Source: Alkalihalobacillus deserti
Lineage (GTDB): Bacteria; Bacillota; Bacilli; Bacillales; Bacillaceae_D
DNA length: 64,000 nt
Reading direction: 5' to 3'
NCBI RefSeq assembly: GCF_020734105.1
Contig: NZ_JAJAFR010000003.1
Location: 1-64,000 of the forward strand
Shown here: one piece after another, positions 8,773 to 16,721 of the stretch
How the letters are laid out: each line of letters begins with the position of its first letter
How positions within the stretch are numbered: position 1 is the first letter of the stretch
The notes under the pieces: model-generated
The model's input: the letters and a program-made list of their open reading frames with translations, nothing else
Told to the model about the DNA's origin: nothing
Database searches by the model: none
Program-made: the position numbers and the translations under genes

Positions 8773-10358
8773 TTCAAGTCACCTTCTTCCAACAAAACAG
8801 TATAGGTATCTACTTTTCTCTTTTGTGCTTCTGTTTCCACAATCCAGCCAGAAATACTGTTTAATGGAGAAACAATCTCAGCGTTGTCATTGACTGTTTC
8901 ATTAACTCGTCGTTGTCGTTTTAGGTATAAAACGATATCGCTGAAATCTGTTGCACTGTATAAGTTTCTTTTAATACATTCTTGTAGTGCTTCTGTTAAA
9001 ACTTGCTCATTATGTTGTTTTGTCTCTCTTAATATAATTTGTAACTGATCCCGGATATACCGAGGATACTTCTCGCGAAGTTTATCTAGGTAGTCATATG
9101 CCACTTCTGTTTCCTCAAATCGATTTTCCACTGTATCAATAAATGCATCTATACCTTTGGTGCGATCTCTTGTATGCTTTCTATCTTTAATTAATTGTCC
9201 TTTACCATCGGGAATCTTATGTTTGGCAATTAATTCGCCTGTTTCAGAAAGATAGATTACTAAATGCTTATCATCCGTTTCCTTTATTGAGACAGTTTGA
9301 TACTTATTAAAGGTTCCTAGTGAAAGAGAGTACCTATTAGACTTATACCGTATGGTATTGTCCTTATGGACACTTCTTGTTATACTATTTTCATGATTGT
9401 TTAGGAAATTGATGTTTCCTGTGACTGGTCTTAAGTGTTGCTTTTCCAAGGAGAACACTTCGACTGGTCTTTTTTTTGTTGTATTATGGATTTTATAGTT
9501 ACCTGTTCGATTTAACCATTCCCATCCTTGCTCATTCCAGGAATCGATATTATGGAATACTCTATGTTTAGCAAAATTGTACTTTATAAAACCGACCACA
9601 TTTTCAATCTTCCCTTTACTTTCAGGGTCAGCTTTCCGACAAACCCGAAGATTTAATTTCCTAGTTTCTTTATATTGTTGGAACTCTTTTGTCAAAATAA
9701 GATCCCCGCCATTTTCGCTGACCACCATCAAGCTGTCCTGGTCATAGACTAGTTCCGCGGGAATTCCACCGAACCATCGAAATGCACTTTCATGAGCTTT
9801 AATGACATCTTGTGTTGTAAAAGGTCTATCTAACCATTCTTTATATTTATATCTAGAGTTAGATAAAACAAAGGCAATAAAGTTAAGCTTAGCTTCTTTA
9901 TTATCAGATGTTTTTTGTTTTGTGTGACCAAAATCAACTTGAATCTGTTCCCCCATTGGTGAGTCAGGGATAGCTTCATAGTCTCTTGGTGAGGTTTCTT
10001 TAGCTATTTTATATTCTTCACGTAATCCTCTAACGTAGGATCGAACAGTACTTTCACCAACTTTTAATGTCTTATATCTTTCCTGTAACCAATCTTGTAC
10101 TTGTGCAGCTGACATGTCAGGATGTTCCCTCAACCATGATAAAATTAACTTCTTATAGGTATCTAATTTTCTTCTTCTTGTTTGTATGGATTCTACCCAT
10201 TCGGCCATATCCGAAGGAGACTTTTTAAGATTACGATATACAGTTGATCTAGACACCCCTAACTTTCCAGCTACTTTAGACTTACTAAATCCTTGCTTAA
10301 TTAACTGATGTATTTCCATATACATTTCCCACTTATCCACCTTTTCTGCGCCCTCCAT
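8769..10358 (-). CDS. istA: IS21-type transposase IstA
   Basis: A 529-aa DDE transposase. The N-terminal helix-turn-helix is SKSKVAGKLGVSRSTVYRN (about residues 25-43), followed by a second DNA-binding segment. The catalytic core has Asp in IQVDFGHT (D142), Asp in AELVYDQDSL (D206) and Glu in ESKGKIENVVGFI (about 250). Length and order match the family. No stop or frameshift is seen, so transposition competence is plausible. Confidence 0.94.
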   Translation of the reverse strand: MEGAEKVDKWEMYMEIHQLIKQGFSKSKVAGKLGVSRSTVYRNLKKSPSDMAEWVESIQTRRRKLDTYKKLILSWLREHPDMSAAQVQDWLQERYKTLKVGESTVRSYVRGLREEYKIAKETSPRDYEAIPDSPMGEQIQVDFGHTKQKTSDNKEAKLNFIAFVLSNSRYKYKEWLDRPFTTQDVIKAHESAFRWFGGIPAELVYDQDSLMVVSENGGDLILTKEFQQYKETRKLNLRVCRKADPESKGKIENVVGFIKYNFAKHRVFHNIDSWNEQGWEWLNRTGNYKIHNTTKKRPVEVFSLEKQHLRPVTGNINFLNNHENSITRSVHKDNTIRYKSNRYSLSLGTFNKYQTVSIKETDDKHLVIYLSETGELIAKHKIPDGKGQLIKDRKHTRDRTKGIDAFIDTVENRFEETEVAYDYLDKLREKYPRYIRDQLQIILRETKQHNEQVLTEALQECIKRNLYSATDFSDIVLYLKRQRRVNETVNDNAEIVSPLNSISGWIVETEAQKRKVDTYTVLLEEGDLN

Positions 10359-10502
10359 TGATGTATGATTATCAGTAAATCATAAACATCATATAATGGT
10401 AGAGCTTTATATTTTACTGGTATATTTGGGTAAATAAGTGTTTCTTTTTATCTAGCGAAAACTGTCTACTTTAGTTTAGCAGTCACATGGGGAGTGTTTG
10501 AG

Positions 10503-10823
10503 ATGAAAATTGGGATCATTATTGAAACAAAGGAGCCTGAAAAAGCCTGAAATACGTTTCGTTTTGCCAATGCTTGTTTAGGTAGGGATCATGAAGTTAA
10601 GGTGTTTTTGATGGGGGAAGCAGTTGAATGTGAACAAATTGATCATGAAAGATATACTGTTCCAAAAGAAATGAACAAATTTCTTGATAATAAAGGTATA
10701 TTATTTGCTTGTGGTACATGTATCCAATCACGGAAACTTGAAGATCAAACGGTTTGTCCGATTTCAACAATGAATGATTGTGTAGATGTAGTTGAATGGG
10801 CTGATAAGGTAGTCACATTCTAA
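10503..10823 (+). pseudogene. DsrE-family sulfur-relay-like protein with in-frame UGA at codon 16
   Basis: Starting at ATG 10503 (GGGGAGTG RBS), the frame reads MKIGIIIETKEPEKA, then TGA (10548..10550), then NTFRFANACLGRDHEVKVF and on to the DsrE core FACGTCIQSR near 10715..10744. It is open to 10823. The protein would be 106 residues if the UGA were read. DsrE-type Cys residues (CGTC) are retained. In DsrE relatives I know, the UGA position is usually Trp, so TGG to TGA nonsense is the simplest reading. In a Sec-decoding organism, UGA read-through as Sec cannot be excluded, but no convincing SECIS hairpin follows. It lies 39 bp before an MFS gene and, before the IS, was just downstream of selD. 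Confidence 0.6.
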
Positions 10824-10862
10824 GCAACTGACGATCAAATTCTATAAAGAAGGTGTTTAACC

Positions 10863-12134
10863 ATGTCTAATGAAGCCCATAATTTGGCTCAGAATTATAT
10901 AGATTCTCCTGAAAAACAAAAAAAATTATACAAACGTACACTGGTCATTGTGAGTATTTCTCAGATTTTTGGTGGGGCAGGATTAGCGGCTGGCATTACG
11001 GTAGGTGCTCTTCTTGTACAACAAATGATGGGAACCGATGCATTTGCAGGATTACCAGCTGCTTTATTTACGTTAGGGTCAGCAGGTGCCGCTTATATAG
11101 TAGGAAAGCTTTCACAAAGTTATGGACGACGCATAGGGCTAACGGCAGGTTTTATAGCAGGTGGTCTAGGAGCAATTGGGGTTGTGATTGCGGCTATCAT
11201 AAATAGTCTTTTCCTTTTATTTATTTCCCTTTTTATTTACGGTGCTGGCACAGCGACAAATTTGCAAGCCCGATATGCAGGTACGGACTTAGCCAATAAG
11301 AATCAGCGCGGTACTGCTATTAGTATCGCAATGGTTTTTACAACAGTAGGTGCTTTTGCTGGTCCCAATTTAGTGGATGTGATGGGGGATTTTGCTCTTT
11401 CTATTGGAATTCCAGCACTTGCTGGTGCTTTTATATTATCAGGGACTGCTTTTATATTATCAGGTCTTGTCATTTTTCTTATGCTTCGTCCTGATCCATT
11501 TTTAATCGTAAAATCAATGAAAGATTATAGTCAAAGTGAGGAATCTGCAGTAGATGCCGTAGAGGAAGTAAAAACAAACAATAAAAAAGGCATTACGGTA
11601 GGTGCAACGATCATGGTACTTACCCAAATGGTGATGATCGCGATTATGACAATGACACCTGTACACATGGAACATCATGGTCATGGCCTAAGTGAAATCG
11701 GACTTGTGATTGGAATTCACATCGGTTCAATGTATCTGCCTTCACTCATTACCGGTATTCTTGTTGATAAAATTGGTCGTACAATTATGGCTATCGCTTC
11801 TGGGGTTACATTGCTTCTTTCAGGTGTAATAGCAGCAATTGCCCCAGGTGATTCTCTGGTTTACCTTATCATTGCTCTAGCGTTACTTGGAATAGGATGG
11901 AATTTTGGTTTAATAAGTGGTACAGCTCTTATTGTCGATTCAACTGAATCTTCAACTCGTGCTAAGACCCAAGGTATGGTAGATGTTTTTATCGCTCTAT
12001 CAGGAGCAACAGGTGGTGCTATGTCTGGTATGATTGTTGCTGGTTCAAGTTACACAACACTATCATTTGCTGGTGGAATCTTATCCTTACTACTTATTCC
12101 AGTCATAATATGGTCTCGTAGTGGTAAATGTTGA
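10863..12134 (+). CDS. MFS transporter
   Basis: A 423-aa membrane protein with about 12 hydrophobic segments. The loop motif after TM2 is GKLSQSYGRRIGL (MFS motif A type), with a second-half equivalent VDKIGRTIMAI. The central cytoplasmic loop is charged (about residues 215-240). It starts at ATG 10863 after AAGAAGGTG. It sits directly behind the dsrE-like gene in what was a selD-dsrE-MFS set, so a role in sulfur/selenium compound transport is conceivable but unproven. Alternatives are drug or metabolite efflux. Confidence 0.88.
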   Translation: MSNEAHNLAQNYIDSPEKQKKLYKRTLVIVSISQIFGGAGLAAGITVGALLVQQMMGTDAFAGLPAALFTLGSAGAAYIVGKLSQSYGRRIGLTAGFIAGGLGAIGVVIAAIINSLFLLFISLFIYGAGTATNLQARYAGTDLANKNQRGTAISIAMVFTTVGAFAGPNLVDVMGDFALSIGIPALAGAFILSGTAFILSGLVIFLMLRPDPFLIVKSMKDYSQSEESAVDAVEEVKTNNKKGITVGATIMVLTQMVMIAIMTMTPVHMEHHGHGLSEIGLVIGIHIGSMYLPSLITGILVDKIGRTIMAIASGVTLLLSGVIAAIAPGDSLVYLIIALALLGIGWNFGLISGTALIVDSTESSTRAKTQGMVDVFIALSGATGGAMSGMIVAGSSYTTLSFAGGILSLLLIPVIIWSRSGKC

Positions 12135-12274
12135 ATTGGATTATTTTATAAATAAATTGAAGATTTATAATTTAACGTCAGATTTGATAAAATAGATGAA
12201 CAAGACTGAATGTTTTGTTTTATATGATTTGATTTATTTGATTTTTAATTATTAGTTTGCGAGGAGGTGTGCCA

Positions 12275-12721
12275 ATGTCTCTATTTGATCATTCTGCAAT
12301 AGACTATGATTCATGGTGTACTACTCCGATCGGTTCTTATGTAGATTCACTTGAAAAACAATTAATTGATGAAGTTGCTGTATCTAGCCCAGAATTAGTA
12401 ATAGCTGAAGGTTTAAGAGTATTAAAAAAAGGGGGAAGGTTAGTTGTTGGCATGATCGGTAAGCAAAGTGAGTGGGCGAAAATGTATGAAACACGAGCAA
12501 AGCAAAAGAAAGATAGTGTCTTTGCACATGCCCGATTCTTTTCAAGTAAAGAAATAAAGAACCTTTCTCAAACAAAACCATCTATTTTGCGATATGGGTT
12601 ATATATCATTCCTGCTAATTATAAAAATTACGAAGAAGCTGATCAAATTGAAAAGGAAAATAAAATGTTAAATCAAGAAAAAGGTGCTGGCTACATTGTA
12701 TCTAGGTGGGATAAAAGTTAA
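12275..12721 (+). pseudogene. Class I SAM-dependent methyltransferase with its core deleted
   Basis: Begins at ATG 12275 after GCGAGGAGGTG. The N terminus (FDHSAIDYDSWCTTPIGSYV) and the C-terminal half (EGLRVLKKGGRLVVGMIGK onward) are typical of ubiE-like methyltransferases. They are joined directly at about residue 38, so the Rossmann motif I glycine loop (DxGCGTG) that binds AdoMet is absent. The frame survived the deletion, leaving a 148-aa product where about 210 is usual. It is expected to be inactive. Confidence 0.75.
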
Positions 12722-12729
12722 TTTGAGTA

Positions 12730-12779
12730 GCACACATCATCTATAAATAAAGTTGATGTGTGCTTTCGTTTTTTTTTTT
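12730..12779 (+). terminator. Strong rho-independent terminator
   Basis: GCACACATCA and TGATGTGTGC form a perfect 10-bp stem, followed by TTTCG and a run of about ten T. Confidence 0.85.
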
Positions 12780-12859
12780 AGTACTTTTGCCTTTAGAAAC
12801 AAGTACCTGTCATAATAAACTATAAACACTTATAATTTTATAATAATTTGAGGTGTAGT

Positions 12860-12990
12860 AATTGTTTACTATTGTACAGGGGCTTTAGTTGAACAAGAAC
12901 CGTCACTTATAACTAGGATCTTTTGTTGCACAGTACAACGATACTATTCAATAGAAAATGATAGTCCACAATCAGGCGCGATTATAGAAG
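12860..12990. repeat. Dispersed intergenic repeat cluster
   Basis: Three blocks found elsewhere in the window lie together: GGGGCTTTAGTTGAACAAG (12880), TTGTTGCACAGTACAACGATACT (12911), and TCCACAATCAGGCGCGATTA (12966). They match in type the pieces at 181, 5014, 33112 and 34144. No gene is seen here. Confidence 0.45.
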
Positions 12991-13040
12991 ACCATAAGCC
13001 TAATTCCTCGGTAAAAATAAGAAGGATTAGGTTTTTTCAC

Positions 13041-13301
13041 TTAAAAAATCCTTGGCGTTTTTCTATTGGTAAACACGTTGACAGCAAGTGGTAAATTTCG
13101 TGGCAACTGCTGGTAAAAAACGTGGCAGAGATGGTACATTCTTGTTGCCGTAATCAGACCATATGAATCACCAGTTGAAGTATCAGTACCAATACAGAGA
13201 AGCGGGATTTTTTCGTTAAACCCTTTAGGGATGGAATAAGATATTGTTCGGGCAAGTTGGGTTACTGCATCTGTTTCGCTAATATGTATAATTTTTTTCA
13301 T
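13041..13301 (-). pseudogene. YyaC-like spore protease relic truncated by an IS end
   Basis: A good RBS (AAAGGAGG) precedes ATG at 13301. The first 54 residues include IPLLCIGTDTSTGDSYG, the CIGTDRSTGDxLGP signature of the DUF1256/YyaC family of sporulation proteins related to germination protease. Normal homology then ends, and the rest is translated from the iterated IS-end repeats at 13067..13138. The intact protein would be about 200 residues. Only the N-terminal quarter is left. Confidence 0.7.
13067..13138 (-). repeat. Solitary IS end: four iterated 22-bp repeats
   Basis: TGGTAAA/TGGTACA cores start at 13067, 13089, 13111 and 13132, i.e. spacing 22, 22 and 21 bp, each followed by a CGTGGCA-like half. 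The outer end is TGTACCA read leftward from 13138. The same four-repeat layout with the same spacing occurs at 30636..30707. Iterated repeats of this kind are known at the ends of IS21-type elements. No transposase is attached. Confidence 0.65.
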
Positions 13302-13497
13302 AGTTAAAACCTCCTTTAGAAAATAGTTTTATAGTAACTCCCAATTGCTCCTATAACAATTTTTCATGAGGCTTTTTTGGTGTCGTAATAAAACATTTTT
13401 TCTTTCTGTTGAAATTTTTCGACTGTTGTTGCCGGAACATAAAATCTCTTTTAAGATTAAATCATAGATAGATTCATTAATTTAATAAACCCAAGGG

Positions 13498-13550
13498 AAG
13501 CACCCTCACGAAGCCTATTTACTTAGGGCTCGTTTGGGTGCTTTTTCTTA
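13498..13550 (+). terminator. Long hairpin terminator
   Basis: AAGCACCCTCACGAAGCC pairs imperfectly with GGGCTCGTTTGGGTGCTT, followed by TTTTCTTATTT. It lies just before the broken integrase at 13572. Confidence 0.65.
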
Positions 13551-13571
13551 TTTAAGGAGGAGTTGTGGATA

Positions 13572-14499
13572 TTGAAAGATGTAAAAATCAAAGTAAAACT
13601 AGAAGATGCATTTCAGGAATTTCTTTTCCAAAAGGATTTGGAAGGGTGCAAAAAACGCACTATAGATGATCATAAAACCCACTTTTATTATTTTCTGAAA
13701 TATTTAGCAAGAAAAAAGAAAAAACTAACTTACGTTTCAGATGTTACTGAAGAAGTGTGCAAAAAATACATACATTTCATGAAAAAGGAAAAGGTTAAGT
13801 GGGATGATCATAAAACCATTGAGAAAAGTGAAATGGGTCTTGAGCATTCGACAATTAATATTAGAATTACATCCTTAAAAGCCCAATTTAACTTTTACAA
13901 GACCGAGAGATATATTAAACAATCTCCATGGGGTGATATTAAAAAGTTAAAAGTTGATCAGCCTAAGATAAAGTTTTTAAGCAAAGAGGATTACTCAAAG
14001 TTACTAAAGGCTCCTGATCGGAGTACTTTTGTCGGGTATCGTGATTATGTGATACTTAATATTTTGCTTGATAATGGGCCTAGGATTTATGTAACCTTAA
14101 ATATTTCAATAGAGGATATTAACCTTGAGGACGGCTATATTCTTTATCCTGGAGAAGTTACAAAAAATAGAAGATTTCGAGTTGTTACGATGGATAAGAG
14201 AATTGCGTTCTTGTTGAAACAGTTGTTAGAGCTTAATAAACAAGTTAATGATCAAGCTTTTCACATATTCCTAAGTAGTAATGGTGAAAAGCTACATAAC
14301 AGTAGTTTCAGATCTAACCTAAATGAATATAGAAAAAGAAGTGGTATTAAGGTAAGTGTTACCCCGCATATATGTAGGCATACTTTTTGCGTCTGGTCAT
14401 TTAACTTATAAAGCAGCAAAAGAATATACTAAACTCGCACCTGAAATCTATCAAGAAAAAAATGCTAAGCATTCACCTCTTAGTATCAAAAACTATTAA
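13572..14499 (+). pseudogene. Phage-type tyrosine recombinase, broken near the active site
   Basis: AAGGAGG precedes TTG starts at 13563 and 13572. The N-terminal SAM-like domain and much of the catalytic domain are readable (DNGPRIYVTLNI, HICRHTF). Right after the HxxR box the frame shifts at about 14388, and roughly 20-30 residues including the second His region are missing. In the new frame ASGHLTYKAAKEYTKLAPEIYQ runs to a stop at 14499, so the nucleophilic Tyr region survives out of frame. It is inactive as read. Confidence 0.8.
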
Positions 14500-14793
14500 A
14501 AGTATTATTGGTCCAACATCCTAAAGCAAAAAAAGAGAATTATACAAATTATTTACTCTCTATTATTAGGAGGAGGTGAGCATCTCCAATACAATCTTAA
14601 TGTATAGTATTAATTTAAAGGGGAGTACCAACAGGTATTGGTGTTTTATTGCTCTTTTTGATTCTCAAGTAGGATGTTGTATAAAATTATTACCTTTTTC
14701 TTGGACATGCAGGACAAAAGCTTTATAAGAGTAGTTTCAGATTAATCTGTATAAATATAGTAAGAAAAAGTCACATTATAATTAATGCACTCC
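14500..14793. other. Gene-free stretch after the broken integrase
   Basis: It holds an isolated strong Shine-Dalgarno (AGGAGGAGGTGAGC, 14570..14583) followed by a short frame resembling the start of small holin-like toxin genes, but with no convincing hydrophobic protein in one frame. Nothing else is supported. Confidence 0.3.
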
Positions 14794-14851
14794 AGACCGT
14801 AGACAAAACGCCTTTGAGAAAAAACTCTCAAAGGCGTTTTGCCTACGGTCT
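14794..14851 (-). terminator. Very strong hairpin downstream of integrase 1
   Basis: AGACCGTAG and CTACGGTCT close an outer stem, and AAACGCCTTTGAG and CTCAAAGGCGTTT an inner one. It lies 34 bp past the stop of the leftward integrase. The outer AGACCGTAG recalls the AGACCGTGG of the tRNA-Sec anticodon arm, so an att-like role is possible as well. Confidence 0.7.
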
Positions 14852-14884
14852 AAATGGTTGCCTTATTAGGCAACCGTATAATAG

Positions 14885-15943
14885 CTAAATTTTTAACAAA
14901 TGCTGAATAGGACTATATTGATGATGTTGTGATTTTATATCTTCACCATTCATCTGAATGTATTTTCTCACCATGTTCATGCTAGAATGTCCAAGTATTC
15001 GCTGCAGTGTAAAAGGGTCACCACCATTTAAAATATAAAATTTCGCAAATGTATGCCGGAATGTATGAGGGGAAACTCTTACATCTCGTATGTCTGCTTC
15101 ATCTCCATAATCAATAATTCTTTCTCTTATCCCACTTGCATCTAACTTCTCTCCGAAGTTGCTCAAAAAAATGTTATCAGCGGGATTTTCAAATGCCCTA
15201 CTTTCATTGATTAATATTTTAAGTAACTTTGCTGTTTTTTGTGAAAGAGGAACAATCCTTTCTTTACCATTCTTCGCTAAATGTGCAGGAATTGTTATTG
15301 TCTTTTGGATTTCATCGAAGTGCTTTTTCACTATGCCCAATACTTCTTTGCATCGGATTCCTGTATCAATAAACGTAACCATTAACACATAATCCCTAAA
15401 GCCTGCAAAAGTCCTTTGATCAGGCTGCTTTAACAGGTCTTGGACTTGTGTTGTTGAGAAGGACGGAATGGTATCTTCTGTCGTTTTTAATAGCTTTATT
15501 CGTGCCGTCGGGTTAATCCGAATATAATTTTCATCAAATAAAAACTTGAAAAAGCATTTCAGGGTTCTCAGCCGTACATTAACTGTGACAGGGGAGAGAC
15601 CCTTCTTCTTTATATGCTTATAAGCTAAGCTTGTATGATTATCCCAAAGCATCTTTTCTTTTGTCATGTAATAAATATAATCCCTCACCATTTCAGTAGT
15701 AATGTCTATGCCTAGTGTAACCTCTGGATAAGCATTGTTTAAAAATGAAACAAAATACCGAAAGTGGGTACTGTGATCCTTAAGTGTACGTTCTCTTAAA
15801 CCTTCAAGTTCTTTTGACTTCATAAAGGTCTCAAATAATATCTCTAACTGTTGCTCCTTTTTCTCTTCAGCTAAAGGAACTTCATCATAAAACGTTCTTT
15901 GTATGATTGTCTTCCTACCCTTACGTTTACTTTGGTTTGCCAA
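14885..15943 (-). CDS. Tyrosine recombinase/integrase adjacent to tRNA-Sec copy 1
   Basis: A 352-aa protein starting at TTG 15943, eight bases after AAGGAGG; a longer upstream reading lacks an RBS. The N-terminal core-binding domain includes RTLKDHSTHFRYFVSFL. Catalytic residues are Arg in DTGIRCKEVLGI, HTFRHTFAKFYI and LGHSSMNMVRKYIQM, with Tyr in the last. All are present. It reads in the same direction as, and 130 bp downstream of, the tRNA-Sec gene at 16073..16169, the usual layout of an integrase whose element inserted into that tRNA. It is homologous to the integrase at 37917..38882, which has the same arrangement at the second tRNA-Sec. Confidence 0.9.
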   Translation of the reverse strand: MANQSKRKGRKTIIQRTFYDEVPLAEEKKEQQLEILFETFMKSKELEGLRERTLKDHSTHFRYFVSFLNNAYPEVTLGIDITTEMVRDYIYYMTKEKMLWDNHTSLAYKHIKKKGLSPVTVNVRLRTLKCFFKFLFDENYIRINPTARIKLLKTTEDTIPSFSTTQVQDLLKQPDQRTFAGFRDYVLMVTFIDTGIRCKEVLGIVKKHFDEIQKTITIPAHLAKNGKERIVPLSQKTAKLLKILINESRAFENPADNIFLSNFGEKLDASGIRERIIDYGDEADIRDVRVSPHTFRHTFAKFYILNGGDPFTLQRILGHSSMNMVRKYIQMNGEDIKSQHHQYSPIQHLLKI

Positions 15944-16017
15944 AATAAAAACCTCCTTCGATTTGAGGGGAAAGATCCCAACATAGCAAAGGAGGTCGAA
16001 CGGTTTTCTTTGTTTTG

Positions 16018-16041
16018 CCCACACGGTCTATATGTAAAACC
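16018..16041. repeat. att-like direct repeat, left of tRNA-Sec copy 1
   Basis: CCCACACGGTCTATATGTAA resembles two copies on the other side of the tRNA (16205 and 16228) and the tRNA anticodon arm (CCACGGTCTTCAAAACC on the tRNA strand). It is a candidate recombinase core or arm site. Confidence 0.4.
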
Positions 16042-16072
16042 TAATTTTGATTAGGTCTTAAAAACGTTGATT

Positions 16073-16169
16073 TGGCGGGACTGTGTAGGAATCGAACCTA
16101 CCGGAGACGGCACGAGCCTCCCAAGCGGTTTTGAAGACCGTGGCGAACACCAGTGTCACAGCCAGCCCC
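16073..16169 (-). tRNA. selC: tRNA-Sec (UCA anticodon), copy 1
   Basis: The 97-nt sequence, with an encoded 3' CCA, folds as a selenocysteine tRNA. The acceptor is GGGGCTG/CAGTCCC. The anticodon stem CGGT/ACCG encloses the loop CTTCAAA with anticodon TCA. It has a long extra arm and a T arm GTAGG-TTCGATT-CCTAC. The extended acceptor and long variable arm are typical of tRNA-Sec. It differs at three positions from the copy at 39052..39148. SelB, SelD and a damaged SelA are in the same window. Confidence 0.93.
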
Positions 16170-16204
16170 AAAAAAGACCGTCAAATCAATGTTTCTATAA
16201 TATA

Positions 16205-16243
16205 CCCACACGGTTTCTACGTAAAGTCCCACACGGTTTTACT
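16205..16243. repeat. att-like direct repeats, right of tRNA-Sec copy 1
   Basis: CCCACACGGTTTCTACGTAA (16205) and CCCACACGGTTTTACT (16228) lie in tandem and in the same direction as the block at 16018. Together they bracket the tRNA gene. The spacing of 23 bp between starts suggests recombinase binding sites. Confidence 0.4.
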
Positions 16244-16249
16244 TGTAGT

Positions 16250-16721
16250 TCGCACGTATTCAATTATGCATATTTTTATAAAACAAATCAATAGAAAAAT
16301 TACTTGTTTTTCTTAAAAAGAGGGATCGAGGTTCTTATTAAAATTAAAGAATAATAGAAAAGTTAAGGCTTTTATCGTTTTCCTACTGCAAACTTTACTA
16401 GAACATTTCGTAGTAAAATATAATCATTTTTTGAAAGCTCTTATAACTATCTAAGTTAAGTTGTTCTTGAGATTTAGGGCACTTTAACCCCATTTGCATA
16501 TCGCGAACGAGGTTTTTATAATGAGCTAAATATGGGATTATTTAGTGATAAATCAATAGTACCCCCTGGTAAAGCGGTCATATATAGCCCTTTCACAGCC
16601 ACGTATATTGTTCATAGTGCAGGGGAAGGCAACAGTAAGACGGCAGGCAGGCCAGGGAAGGACAACGGTCAATCATGAATGTGCTACAATAAAATTGTGT
16701 AGATATAAATGGGGGTTAATT
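16250..16721. other. Gene-free stretch
   Basis: About 470 bp upstream of the ParB-like gene. I see a promoter-like AT-rich tract near 16500-16560 and a GC-richer scrap near 16600-16670 (AGGGGAAGGCAACAGTAAGA), but no supported gene. Confidence 0.3.

Larger units (their letters stand above)
7981..10487 (-). mobile_element. Complete IS21-family insertion sequence
   Basis: The element starts TGTGACCGTCAAGTAGAATG and, read from the other end, TGTGACTGCTAAACTAAAG, giving imperfect terminal inverted repeats. A perfect 5-bp target duplication TGGGG flanks it (7976..7980 and 10488..10492). It carries overlapping istA and istB in the usual order. Genes and ends look intact, so it may be active. Confidence 0.9.

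Noticed and set aside
10551-10600. SECIS element after the dsrE UGA (ACG-TTT-CGT and TGCC/GGTA pairings).
   Set aside because: The first is too close to the UGA and lacks a loop G; the second has a 12-nt loop starting AA. Neither meets the usual model.
12129-12155. UGA at the end of the MFS gene, preceded by Cys and followed by seven more sense codons (K-C-UGA-IGLFYK), as a possible C-terminal Sec.
   Set aside because: MFS proteins commonly end here, no SECIS hairpin is visible, and a TAA follows soon. An ordinary stop is simpler.
14570-14700. Small holin-like toxin gene after AGGAGGAGGTGAGC.
   Set aside because: The hydrophobic stretch GVLLLFLILK is in a different frame from the start, and no antisense antitoxin promoter was recognised.
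16067-16316. Open frames across the tRNA-Sec copy 1 region.
   Set aside because: They translate the tRNA and its flanking repeats; a structured RNA gene explains the sequence.
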